Positions 34,957 to 43,389 of a DNA stretch of 64,000 nucleotides are shown in pieces. Origin of the DNA: Cardiobacterium sp. Marseille-Q4385 (GTDB lineage: Bacteria; Pseudomonadota; Gammaproteobacteria; Cardiobacteriales; Cardiobacteriaceae); NCBI RefSeq assembly GCF_916618745.1, contig NZ_OU745373.1, positions 682,001 to 746,000 on the forward strand, written 5' to 3'. Made by a program: the position numbers and the translations under genes. The stretch's first letter is position 1. The number at the start of each line of letters is the position of its first letter. Below the pieces are notes generated by a model. That model saw nothing but the letters and a program-made list of their open reading frames with translations, was not told where the DNA came from and ran no database searches.

Positions 34957-35571
34957 ATGTTGAAATTGCATTATTTTCCCGGTAGTTGTGCCTTTGTGCC
35001 GCATGTTGCGCTGGAATGGTCTGGCCTGCCCTACCAGGCGCAGGCGGAAACGCGCGAAAGCATCAAGGAACCTGCGTATCTCAAGCTCAATCCGCTCGGA
35101 CAAGTGCCGCTTTTGGAAGATGACGGCTGGACGCTAACGCAGAACGTTGCCATCGTCGGCTACATCCATGATCTCGCCCCCAAAGCAGGCATTTTCGGTC
35201 ACGGCGATACGCGCACCACGGCGAAAGCGCGACAATGGCTATCCTTTGCCAACAGCGATCTGCACCGCCAGTTCAGCCTGGTCTTCGGCCCGGCACGTTT
35301 CGTCGCGGATGAGGCAGCGCAACAGGCGCTGACTGCCGGCGGACGCGCCGCCATCCTCCGTCTCTACGGCATCGTCAACGACGCCCTGCACGCGCAGAAT
35401 TATCTTGCCGGCGAACTGAGCATTGCCGACATTTATGTGTACACCACCCTGCGCTGGGCACGCACCCTGCAAATCGACCTCGGCAGCCTCGATCGCCTCG
35501 ATGATTACTACGCGCGTATTGATGCGAATCCGGGGGTGCAAAGCGTCAAAAAACAACAGCAAACCCATTAA
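34957..35571 (+). CDS. Glutathione S-transferase family protein
   Basis: 204 residues; GAGG lies upstream of the ATG. The thioredoxin-like N domain (1-80) has the catalytic-type PGSCAFVPH with Cys, as in beta-class bacterial GSTs, and the cis-Pro in GQVPLLE. The helical C domain contains LSIADIYVYTTLRWA, the N-capping/hydrophobic staple region. It conjugates or reduces using glutathione in the cytoplasm; the substrate is unknown. It is divergent from the protease gene. Confidence 0.9.
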   Translation: MLKLHYFPGSCAFVPHVALEWSGLPYQAQAETRESIKEPAYLKLNPLGQVPLLEDDGWTLTQNVAIVGYIHDLAPKAGIFGHGDTRTTAKARQWLSFANSDLHRQFSLVFGPARFVADEAAQQALTAGGRAAILRLYGIVNDALHAQNYLAGELSIADIYVYTTLRWARTLQIDLGSLDRLDDYYARIDANPGVQSVKKQQQTH

Positions 35572-35663
35572 ATTCTCGAACAAAGTCGTGCGGGCGGCGG
35601 GGCAAAGCCCCCGCCGCTTTGGTATCATGTGCGACTTTCACACCTCACCGTTCGAGCCTCTTA

Positions 35664-36320
35664 ATGTCGTTCCTGCAAAGCTTTTTTTTCGAATATGGCT
35701 ATTACGCCGTGTTCAGCGTCCTCGTTCTCTGCGGCATGGGATTGCCCTTGCCGGAAGACATCACCCTCGTGACCGCCGGCATCATCTCTGCCCTCGGTGA
35801 AAAAAACGTGCACATCATGCTGGTGGTAGCTTACTTCGGTGTGCTTTGCGGCGACTGGATGATGTACATCATCGGCTGGAAATTCGGCCCGCACCTGCGC
35901 AAATCGCGCTGGTTCTCCAAACTGCTCACGCCGAAGCGGATGTTGCAAACCGAGACCCTCTTTCTGCGCTACGGTAACCGCCTCGTCTTCATCGCCCGCT
36001 TCCTGCCCGGCCTGCGCGCGCCTATCTACGTCATGACTGGCATCACCCGCCGCATCAGCTTCTGGCAATTCACCCTCATGGACGGCCTCGCGGCATTGCT
36101 CTCCATTCCCATTTTTGTCTATATCGGCTTCTATGGCGCGGAAAACAGCGAATGGATGATGAAGAAAATGCACGAATTCAAGTATCTGACCATTGCACTC
36201 TTCATCGCGCTTGCTGCTTTCATCATCTACTACCTGTGGCGGCGCAAACGACGCATCGCCTTTTTTCGCGCCACCCGCGCCCGCCTGCGTGCGCAGCGCA
36301 AGGAAAACAAACCGGCGTAA
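35664..36320 (+). CDS. DedA (SNARE-associated/VTT) family membrane protein
   Basis: 218 residues from the ATG at 35664, though the ribosome binding site is weak. DedA hallmarks are GLPLPEDITLVTAGIIS (membrane re-entrant loop with acidic residue), GDWMMYIIGWKFG, and FIARFLPGLRAPIYVMTGI with the essential arginines. C-terminal tail Arg/Lys-rich. DedA proteins act in inner-membrane lipid carrier flipping, for example undecaprenyl phosphate recycling, and in membrane potential maintenance. Confidence 0.9.
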   Translation: MSFLQSFFFEYGYYAVFSVLVLCGMGLPLPEDITLVTAGIISALGEKNVHIMLVVAYFGVLCGDWMMYIIGWKFGPHLRKSRWFSKLLTPKRMLQTETLFLRYGNRLVFIARFLPGLRAPIYVMTGITRRISFWQFTLMDGLAALLSIPIFVYIGFYGAENSEWMMKKMHEFKYLTIALFIALAAFIIYYLWRRKRRIAFFRATRARLRAQRKENKPA

Positions 36321-36339
36321 GCGAGATTCAGACAGCAAC

Positions 36340-36366
36340 AAGGCGGCCAATGGCCGCCTTTTTTAT
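36340..36366 (+). terminator. Terminator of the DedA gene
   Basis: AAGGCGGCCA pairs with TGGCCGCCTT and is followed by six T residues. Confidence 0.85.
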
Positions 36367-36390
36367 AGCCGTTTCACTTTGCCCCAAACA

Positions 36391-36424
36391 AAAAAAGCCC
36401 CTCCCCGCTGGGGAAGGGCTTTTG
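36391..36424 (-). terminator. Terminator of the Slam-like gene
   Basis: AAAGCCC-CTCCCC pairs with GGGGAAGGGCTTT; on the minus strand a run of seven T residues follows. Confidence 0.8.
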
Positions 36425-36465
36425 CGCCGGAGCGCTGTCTTTTTCGCTTGCTACCGGGGCGGGCA

Positions 36466-37887
36466 TCAGAAGGATTTGCTGAATTCGAGATACACGTCCT
36501 GGTCGTGATTGTCGTAATAGAAGTGGTTGCTGGCGGTACGATCCCAGCTGAATGTCAGGCGTGGGGTGATGCCCCAGAAGTAGAGGTTGCGATTCCATAG
36601 GCTGAGGGTAACGCCGTATTCGTTGTCCTTGCGCTTGATGCCGAAGAAATCGAGGCCGTCGTAGTTGCGCCTTGCGTAGGTGCCAACCAGACGGCTGGAC
36701 ATACCAAGACCCCATTCTTGTCCCCAACCAAGGTTCAGTCCATAGCGTTTGAAGGCGTCCGACTGATCCTGTGCCTGGCTGCGCATGGCGTTGATACCAC
36801 CAAACCAGTATTGGCGCGCATTCGGCGCGTAGAGGGCACTCAGACTACCATAATACTGGTTGCCATCCAGCCAGTCGCGACGGTCATGCTGTTTGCGCAT
36901 CGCCTGGGCAAAGCCGCTCAGACGCCATTTCGGGGTAATCCAGTAGGAGGCTGAAAGGTCAGCCCCCATGTTGGTTGAGTAGCCCTGGTTGCCATAGATG
37001 CGGCGTTGTACGAAGGGGATAAGGTTGATGTCCCAGCGGGCATTCTGCCAGCCGCCGCCCATACCGAGGCGGAAACGGAAGTCGTCGTAGTTGTGCGCGT
37101 TCCAGTACCAGTCGCTATTCATGCTGCCTTCAACTTGCGCATACCAACCGTTTGCAGCGGGCAGGCGACGTTCGGCAGAGAGGTCAAGGTGGATGCCATG
37201 CGCTTTTTTCGGCTCAGGGAAGGTCCAGGTGCCGCGGCCACCCTGGCGCTCACGTTCGCGTGGCGCACCGTTGATGTTATTGTCGTAACGGTAGTAGGTG
37301 GCAGCGTTGAAGGTCCAGCTACGCCGTTCGCGCAGGGCGGCAAGAGCATCGTCCACAACTTTGCGGATATCGTCCGGCAGTTTGTCGGAGCGCAGTTTTT
37401 CCAGCTGACCACGCGCCGCTTCATCCTGGTGATCGGCCATAAGCGCCATCGCCAAGTGCAGACGCACCGGTTGCAGGCTAGGATCTTCGGCAATCATTTC
37501 ACGGAAACGGGCGATGGCCAGCGAAAGATTACCAGTGCTGCGTGCCTGCATCGCTTCGCCGAAGCGCAGCAGCATTTTGTCCTGTTTGTCGGCGGGCAGT
37601 TTGCGGTAGATGGGCAGCAGTATGGCGACGGCATCGGCATCACCGTTAATGATGGCGCTATCCAGCGCATTGGCGAGCAGGGCGGGGTCAGCCAGTAGTT
37701 GCTCTTCAGTCACTTCTATGACGTTTTCTTTTACCTGCTGGTTTTTTTGTTTATCGGCTGCCGCTCTTTCTGCCGAGGCAGGCAGTTTTTCGTCCGGTGT
37801 ATGCAAATCGGGCGTGGTTACCGGATTGGGGGCTGCGTAGAGGGTGGTGGCAAGCAGAGCGGGGAAAAGTGTGGGAAGGAGGCGCAT
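36466..37887 (-). CDS. Slam-type outer membrane protein (surface lipoprotein assembly modifier)
   Basis: 473 residues. Signal peptide MRLLPTLFPALLATTLYA. The periplasmic N-terminal part (about 60-185) is TPR-like (ADPALLANALDSAIINGD, IARFREMIAEDPSLQPVRLHLA). From about 195 a beta-barrel of alternating strands begins (WTFNAATYYRYDNNINGAP is typical of Slam/DUF560) and ends in a C-terminal Phe (SKSF). Slam proteins move folded lipoproteins to the cell surface. Their substrate genes usually lie adjacent; none is visible here, so this is an orphan. Confidence 0.88.
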   Translation of the reverse strand: MRLLPTLFPALLATTLYAAPNPVTTPDLHTPDEKLPASAERAAADKQKNQQVKENVIEVTEEQLLADPALLANALDSAIINGDADAVAILLPIYRKLPADKQDKMLLRFGEAMQARSTGNLSLAIARFREMIAEDPSLQPVRLHLAMALMADHQDEAARGQLEKLRSDKLPDDIRKVVDDALAALRERRSWTFNAATYYRYDNNINGAPRERERQGGRGTWTFPEPKKAHGIHLDLSAERRLPAANGWYAQVEGSMNSDWYWNAHNYDDFRFRLGMGGGWQNARWDINLIPFVQRRIYGNQGYSTNMGADLSASYWITPKWRLSGFAQAMRKQHDRRDWLDGNQYYGSLSALYAPNARQYWFGGINAMRSQAQDQSDAFKRYGLNLGWGQEWGLGMSSRLVGTYARRNYDGLDFFGIKRKDNEYGVTLSLWNRNLYFWGITPRLTFSWDRTASNHFYYDNHDQDVYLEFSKSF

Positions 37888-38057
37888 GTTTGTATTGGCT
37901 CTCGTTGTAAAAAATGACGCGCAAGTATAGCGCCTGACAGGTGTTTCTTCTCAATTACGACGCAGTGTGTTTTGCCGTTTTTTACCGTGCTTTTGTCGTT
38001 GTTTTATGTGATTTGTTTGCGGATAATGTGGGTTAGTTGTTCAACTGTGAGGTGCTT

Positions 38058-39419
38058 ATGATTGTCCTGTGGTTGGTTCTGGTCATCGTCTTCATTGTGC
38101 TGGCGACGGCCAAGTTGAAATGGCATCCCTTCCTCGTGCTCCTGCTCGCCTGCTTTGTGACGGCCTTCTGCTATCAGCTGCCGTTGACTGGCAAAACCGG
38201 CATCGCCGCCGTTATCGGCACGGGGTTTGGCAATATTCTCGGCTCAATCGGTCTGGTCATCACCCTGGGAACGATTATCGGCCTGGTGCTGGAAAAGACC
38301 GGGGCGGCGCTGGTCATGGCGGAATCGGTGGTGAAGGTCATCGGCCCGCGTTTCCCAACACTTGCCATGTCAATCGTCGGCGCAATCGTTTCTGTGCCGG
38401 TGTTTTGTGATTCAGGCTTCGTCATCCTGCATTCGTTGAAGGAATCGCTGGCGAAGCGGATGAAGGTGTCATCGGTGGCGATGAGCGTCGCTCTTGCTAC
38501 TGGTCTTTATGCCACGCATACGTTTGTACCGCCGACGCCGGGACCGATTGCCGCCGCCGGCAAGCTCGGGCTGGAAAATCAGCTGGGGCTGGTCATCGGT
38601 ATGGGTCTGCTTGTCGCCGTCGTGCCGATTTTGAGCGGCTGGTGGTGGGCGAACCGCTTTTTGCATGAAGCGCCGGACGGTGCCGCTACTGCTGCGGATA
38701 CCGCCGCTGTCGACAAGGCACAGGCGATTCGCGACGGCTACGGCACACTGCCCTCGCCTGCCGCTGCTTTCATGCCGATTGTGGTGCCGATTGTGCTGAT
38801 TTGCCTCGGCTCAATCGCCGCTTTCCCGACGCATCCGTTTGGTGACGGCACGGCGCTCGAGACATTTACTTTCCTCGGCACGCCGCTCAATGCGCTGCTG
38901 ATTGGTTTGTTCCTCTCCTTCCTGCTGCTGCGCGGTGACAAGTTGGCGCATATTGGCACGATTATCAGCGACGGCATCGCCACTTGCGCGCCGATCTTGC
39001 TGATTACCGGCGCAGGTGGCGCCTTCGGCGAGGTGTTGAAGGCAACGCCGGTCGCCGCTTATGTCGGCGAGACACTGAGCCGCAGCGGAGTCGGGCTGTT
39101 CATGCCGTTTATCGTCGCCGCCGCGCTGAAATCGGCGCAGGGTTCGACCACGGTCGCACTGATTACTACCGCTGCCATCGTTGAACCGCTGCTGGCGCAA
39201 ATGGGGCTGGACAGCGAAATGGGCCGCGTGATGTGCGTGATGGCCATCGGCGCCGGAGCGATGACGGTATCGCACGCCAACGACAGCTTCTTCTGGGTCG
39301 TCACCCAGTTCAGCCGCATGAGCGTCGGCCAGGGCTACCGCACGCAGACGACCGCCACCGCTATTCAGGGTATAAGCGGTATCGTTTGGGTATGGCTACT
39401 TAGCAAGATGTTCCTATGA
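38058..39419 (+). CDS. GntP-family gluconate/glycerate-type permease
   Basis: 453 residues from the ATG at 38058, with GAGG 8 bases upstream. About twelve membrane segments; GntP hallmarks are PVFCDSGFVIL, THTFVPPTPGPIAAAG and SHANDSFFWVVTQFS. It overlaps the glycerate kinase start by 4 bp (ATGA), so the imported substrate is most likely D-glycerate, with gluconate as the alternative. Confidence 0.92.
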   Translation: MIVLWLVLVIVFIVLATAKLKWHPFLVLLLACFVTAFCYQLPLTGKTGIAAVIGTGFGNILGSIGLVITLGTIIGLVLEKTGAALVMAESVVKVIGPRFPTLAMSIVGAIVSVPVFCDSGFVILHSLKESLAKRMKVSSVAMSVALATGLYATHTFVPPTPGPIAAAGKLGLENQLGLVIGMGLLVAVVPILSGWWWANRFLHEAPDGAATAADTAAVDKAQAIRDGYGTLPSPAAAFMPIVVPIVLICLGSIAAFPTHPFGDGTALETFTFLGTPLNALLIGLFLSFLLLRGDKLAHIGTIISDGIATCAPILLITGAGGAFGEVLKATPVAAYVGETLSRSGVGLFMPFIVAAALKSAQGSTTVALITTAAIVEPLLAQMGLDSEMGRVMCVMAIGAGAMTVSHANDSFFWVVTQFSRMSVGQGYRTQTTATAIQGISGIVWVWLLSKMFL

Positions 39420-40549
39420 AAATCGTGATTGCGCTGGATTCTTTTAAAGAATCGCTGACAGCGGCAGCGGCCTGCGATGCGGTCGCGCGCGGCTTCCGTG
39501 CCGTGTTGCCACAGGCGGCATACCACTGCGTGCCAATGGCCGACGGCGGCGAAGGCACGACGGCAGCGCTGGTCGCGGCGCGCGGCGGCGAGTGGCGGGA
39601 AGTCCTTGTGCAAGGTCCGCTTGCTCGTCCCGTCACCGCCCGTTATGGCCGCCTGCCCGATGGCAGCGCGGTGATGGAAATGGCGGAAGCAGCCGGCTTG
39701 CACCTGCTTGCCCCCGCCGAACGCGATCCGCGTCTGACCTCCACCTTCGGCGTCGGCGAAATGCTGCGTCACGCGCTGGCCGGCGGCGCGCGCCACATCA
39801 TCCTCGGTATTGGCGGCAGCGCAACCAACGACGGCGGTGCGGGGATGCTGCAAGCGCTCGGCGTGCGCCTGCTGGATGAGAAAGGCAGCGAGCTGCCACG
39901 CGGCGGGGCAGCATTATCCCGCTTGGCGCGCGCCGATTTCAGCGATCTGCTGCCCGATTTGCGCGACTGCACCCTGCAAGTCGCCTGCGACGTGAATAAT
40001 CCGCTCTGCGGCGAACGCGGCGCCAGCGCTATTTTCGGCCCGCAAAAAGGCGCGGATGCGGCGACTGTCGCCGAGCTGGACGCCGCCCTGGCTCACTATG
40101 CCGCCGTGCTCACCGCTGCCGGCCTGCCCGATAAACGGGAAACGTCCGGTACCGGTGCCGCCGGCGGTCTGGGCTACGCGCTGGCACTGCTCGGTGCCGA
40201 ACTTACCTCCGGCATCAGTCTGGTGATGCAGGCAGCGGGACTGGCAGAGGCCTTGCGCAATGCCGATCTGGTCATCACCGGCGAAGGACGGATTGACGGG
40301 CAAACCCGCCTCGGCAAAGTGCCGTTTGGCGTGCTGCAACTCGCCCGCGCGCAGGGCGTGCCGGTGATTGCCCTTGCCGGCGTCCTCGGCGCAGGCGCAG
40401 AAACCCTGACCGACGACGGCTTCACCGCCATTTTCCCCTCTATCGCCACCCTCGCCCCACTCGCCGATATCCTGGCGCAGGGCGCGGCAAATCTTGAACG
40501 CACCGCGCGGCAAATCGCCGCTGTGTGGCAACTGGGACGGCGCGGCTGA
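39416..40549 (+). CDS. glxK: Glycerate kinase (GarK/GlxK type)
   Basis: 377 residues. It opens with MKIVIALDSFKESLTA and has MADGGEGTT, GIGGSATNDGGAGMLQALG and SGTGAAGGLGYAL, all signatures of glycerate kinase type 1. It phosphorylates D-glycerate (to 2-phosphoglycerate in this family), feeding lower glycolysis. The start overlaps the permease stop, which implies translational coupling of uptake and activation. GlxK and GarK cannot be distinguished from sequence alone. Confidence 0.93.
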   Translation: MKIVIALDSFKESLTAAAACDAVARGFRAVLPQAAYHCVPMADGGEGTTAALVAARGGEWREVLVQGPLARPVTARYGRLPDGSAVMEMAEAAGLHLLAPAERDPRLTSTFGVGEMLRHALAGGARHIILGIGGSATNDGGAGMLQALGVRLLDEKGSELPRGGAALSRLARADFSDLLPDLRDCTLQVACDVNNPLCGERGASAIFGPQKGADAATVAELDAALAHYAAVLTAAGLPDKRETSGTGAAGGLGYALALLGAELTSGISLVMQAAGLAEALRNADLVITGEGRIDGQTRLGKVPFGVLQLARAQGVPVIALAGVLGAGAETLTDDGFTAIFPSIATLAPLADILAQGAANLERTARQIAAVWQLGRRG

Positions 40550-40627
40550 GCCGCGCCCTTTGCCCGTCTTCCCGTGCTGTGGCACAATTTCGCCCGCCAT
40601 TTCTTTAACATTGCAGATAAGACAAAT

Positions 40628-41326
40628 ATGACGAGCGAAATCACGATAAATCCCAACGATGTACAAATCGAAAACGGCTGGAAGACCGCCCTTTACGACG
40701 AATTCGGCAAACCCTACTTTGTCCGCATCAAGCAAATCCTGATGGATGCCAAGGAAGCGCACATCCCCGTTTACCCGCCGGGCGGCCTCATCTTTAACGC
40801 CTTCAACCGTACCCCGTACGACAAAGTACGCGTGGTCATCCTCGGTCAGGACCCTTACCACCAGCCCGGACAGGCGATGGGGCTCTCCTTTTCCGTGCCG
40901 CATGGCGTGCGTGTACCGCCCTCGCTGCAAAACATCTACAAAGAACTCGAACGCAGCATTCCCGGCTTTGTTCCTCCCGATCACGGCGACCTGAGCGCCT
41001 GGGCGGATCAGGGCGTGCTGCTGCTCAACGCCAGCCTCACCGTTGAGCGCGGCAAAGCGGGCAGCCACAGCCGCATCGGTTGGCAGACCTTCACCGATGC
41101 CGTCATCGAAACCCTGTCCAAAGAACGCAGCGACATCATCTTCATGCTGTGGGGCAACTACGCCAAGGACAAAATCCGCCTGATCGATGCCGACAAGCAC
41201 TACATCCTCACCGCCGTGCACCCCTCGCCACTGGCGGGCAACGGCTTCATCGGCTGCTCACACTTCGCCAGCGCCAACCAGATCCTCGAATCGCGCGGCG
41301 AAACACCGATTAACTGGCAGGTGTAA
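40628..41326 (+). CDS. ung: Uracil-DNA glycosylase
   Basis: 232 residues from the ATG at 40628. Family 1 UDG motifs are GQDPYHQPGQAMGLSFSVP (catalytic Asp in the water-activating loop), LLLNASLTVE, and HPSPLAGNGFIGCSHF (Leu intercalation loop with catalytic His). It removes uracil from DNA as the first step of base excision repair. An upstream in-frame start 18 codons earlier is possible but adds a non-conserved extension. A terminator follows. Confidence 0.96.
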   Translation: MTSEITINPNDVQIENGWKTALYDEFGKPYFVRIKQILMDAKEAHIPVYPPGGLIFNAFNRTPYDKVRVVILGQDPYHQPGQAMGLSFSVPHGVRVPPSLQNIYKELERSIPGFVPPDHGDLSAWADQGVLLLNASLTVERGKAGSHSRIGWQTFTDAVIETLSKERSDIIFMLWGNYAKDKIRLIDADKHYILTAVHPSPLAGNGFIGCSHFASANQILESRGETPINWQV

Positions 41327-41343
41327 GCGCTGCCGCCATCCAC

Positions 41344-41373
41344 AAAAAACCCGCTATCCAGCGGGGTTTTTTC
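41344..41373 (+). terminator. Terminator after ung
   Basis: AAAACCCGCT pairs with AGCGGGGTTTT around ATCC, followed by T residues. Confidence 0.85.
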
Positions 41374-41495
41374 TTCATGTACGAGGGCCGGGCAAAGCGC
41401 AGCGACGGCAAAACCCAATATTCGTCCCGCTTGATGGGTTCTGTATTGACACCGCTTGACAGGTTTTGATCGTGTACGAAGTATCTGGCTATAAA

Positions 41496-41521
41496 AAACG
41501 GCGTCCCGCAGGCCGCCGTTT
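41496..41521 (-). terminator. Terminator of the porin gene
   Basis: On the minus strand AAACGGCG and CGCCGTTT form an 8-bp stem with a 10-nt loop, followed by TTTTAT. It starts 20 bp after the porin stop. Confidence 0.75.
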
Positions 41522-41540
41522 GCGTGGGCATGTTCTGAAA

Positions 41541-42518
41541 TCAGAATTCGTGCCGTAGCAGGATTTTTGTCAGATAACTGTGTTCATCCCCCTGGGTGCG
41601 GTATGCACCTTTTACTTCGGCAAAGGTACGTTTGCTGAAATAATAGCGGTGTCCCAAATGGAATTGCTGCCAGTTTCTTTGTTTATCGTAATCCAGCATT
41701 TCCCAACCGGCGCGCAATTTCTGTGAGCCGAATGAATAATCGGCAGACGTGGCAAAGAAATCGCCAAAACTTGCATGGTGCTGATAGTCAAAAGCGAGTT
41801 CCAGCGATTGTTTTTTGTCTTTATTCTCGAAAGGCGTGTAGGCGATAGATGCCCCTATAATTTCATTTGTCTTGCCGCCTAATTCCGTTTCAATAGCATC
41901 CACGCTCGTCCGCTGATAACCCAGTGATGTATCCAGCCCATGCCCTTTATAGCCAATTGCCGCGTCATAAGCATTAAAGGCGCGCGTCTTGCCACCTTTA
42001 ATCACTTCATGCCTGCCATCGAGAATGCCATCAACGGCAAACTTGAATCCGCTGCCGCCAATCTTGTCGAGATCGTAGCGAATCACTTTACCGGGGCGCG
42101 CAAGACCAATTGCGGCATCATCGAATACCGATTTGCCCATATAGCTTTTCCATACGGTTGCCTGCCTTCCCAAAGTCAATTTGCCGAAATTGCCTTTCAA
42201 GCCGATATAGCCTTCGCGCAAACCATTCAACCCGCTGCTTTCTTTCTTTTCTTTATGGGTCATATAGATATTGAAAAATGCCTGCAACCCATTGCCCAAA
42301 GCCTCTTCGCCTTTAATCCCGACACGGACATGGTCGCTAAGATAATCCGCACGTGTTTTTTCTTCTTTGTTGCGGTCAGTTACGACCACCCCTTGTGATA
42401 TTGAACCATATAAAGTCGCACTGCTACCGCTATCCTTGTCGGCGGCAAAAGTTGTGCCGCCGACAACAGTGGGTAAGACAAACATCAGCAAAGTCAGATG
42501 ATTACGTATAAATAACAA
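41541..42518 (-). CDS. Gram-negative general porin
   Basis: 325 residues if the TTG at 42518 is the start. Signal peptide-like residues 1-26 end at TTFAA. The mature part starts SSATLYGSISQGVVV, the usual first strand, continues with KGEEALGNGLQAFF and YIGLKGNFGKLTLGRQ (classic Neisseria/beta-proteobacterial-type porin box), and ends in LLRHEF with the terminal Phe recognised by BamA. It forms a trimeric 16-stranded pore. The start is unusual: GAGAGGAC directly abuts TTG, and the in-register ATG ten bases upstream lies in another frame and stops after eight codons. A small start-region frameshift is therefore possible. Confidence 0.88.
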   Translation of the reverse strand: MLFIRNHLTLLMFVLPTVVGGTTFAADKDSGSSATLYGSISQGVVVTDRNKEEKTRADYLSDHVRVGIKGEEALGNGLQAFFNIYMTHKEKKESSGLNGLREGYIGLKGNFGKLTLGRQATVWKSYMGKSVFDDAAIGLARPGKVIRYDLDKIGGSGFKFAVDGILDGRHEVIKGGKTRAFNAYDAAIGYKGHGLDTSLGYQRTSVDAIETELGGKTNEIIGASIAYTPFENKDKKQSLELAFDYQHHASFGDFFATSADYSFGSQKLRAGWEMLDYDKQRNWQQFHLGHRYYFSKRTFAEVKGAYRTQGDEHSYLTKILLRHEF

Positions 42519-42627
42519 GTCCTCTCATTTAGATTACGGATGCGCAAGCATAGCGATAACTTTAAGAAACCACAACAGGAATCCGGCTGACGGCAAGAGA
42601 CGGTGCGGCATTGCTGCGTTTTTTGCC

Positions 42628-43389
42628 TTATGCCCCTCTATCGTTGCAGGGGCAGACGGGGATGATGGCGGTGTAGTGGCTGGGTGTGGTCACGATTTCC
42701 GCCTCGATTTCATAGACTTTACGCAGGCTGGCTGCCGAGACGATTTCGGCGAACGCGCCCTGTCCGGCGACGTGGCCTTTGTGCAGCAGCAGGATGGTCT
42801 GGGTATGGCGTGCGGCGAGGTTGAGGTCGTGGATGGCGATGACCACCAGCGCACCGGTGCGCGCGACGTAGGCATTCAGGCGGTCGAACACCTGCATCTG
42901 GTGGCGGATGTCGAGCGCGCTTGTCGCTTCGTCGAGCAGCAGCAGCTTGGGTTCGCGCAGGAGACGCTGGGCGAGGAGGACAAGTTGCTGCTGGCCGCCG
43001 GAGAGTTGCGTCATGCAGCGGTCATGCAGGTGGCCGATGCGGAAATCTTCCAGGATGGCGGCAGCGGCGTCGATATGCGCACTGCCCACGCGCAGGCCGA
43101 GGTGGTCGTGTTTGCCGAGCAGCACGGTTTCCAGCACGCTCAGTTCGGCTTCCACGCGGCTGTTCTGCGGCATAAAGCCGATGTCGCGCAGGTTGACCGG
43201 CGCGTTTTGCCAGCTGATGGTGCCGCTGTACGTCTGCACGGTGGCAATCGCCTTGATGAGGGTGGATTTGCCGGTGCCGTTCGGGCCGATGAGGCCGACG
43301 ATTTGCCCGGGTTCGAGGTGGGCGTTGATGTCGGCGAGGATGTTGGTGTGTCCGTAATTGACGCGGACGTGTTCGAGGATAAGGCTCAT
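42628..43389 (-). CDS. Iron/siderophore ABC transporter ATP-binding protein (FecE/FhuC type)
   Basis: 253 residues. Walker A GPNGTGKSTL, signature LSGGQQQLVLLAQRL, Walker B LLLLDEATSALD and His loop AIHDLNLAARH are intact. Its start overlaps the permease stop by 4 bp (ATGA). It energises import by the FecCD-type permease upstream. The order binding protein - acidic protein - permease - ATPase defines the operon. Iron, haem or siderophore cargo is inferred from family. Confidence 0.9.
   Translation of the reverse strand: MSLILEHVRVNYGHTNILADINAHLEPGQIVGLIGPNGTGKSTLIKAIATVQTYSGTISWQNAPVNLRDIGFMPQNSRVEAELSVLETVLLGKHDHLGLRVGSAHIDAAAAILEDFRIGHLHDRCMTQLSGGQQQLVLLAQRLLREPKLLLLDEATSALDIRHQMQVFDRLNAYVARTGALVVIAIHDLNLAARHTQTILLLHKGHVAGQGAFAEIVSAASLRKVYEIEAEIVTTPSHYTAIIPVCPCNDRGA

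Noticed and set aside
35586..35620. tRNA or structured RNA in the GC-rich gap before the dedA-type gene
   Set aside because: GGCGGGGC and GCCCCCGCC pair into a simple hairpin only; no cloverleaf could be drawn.
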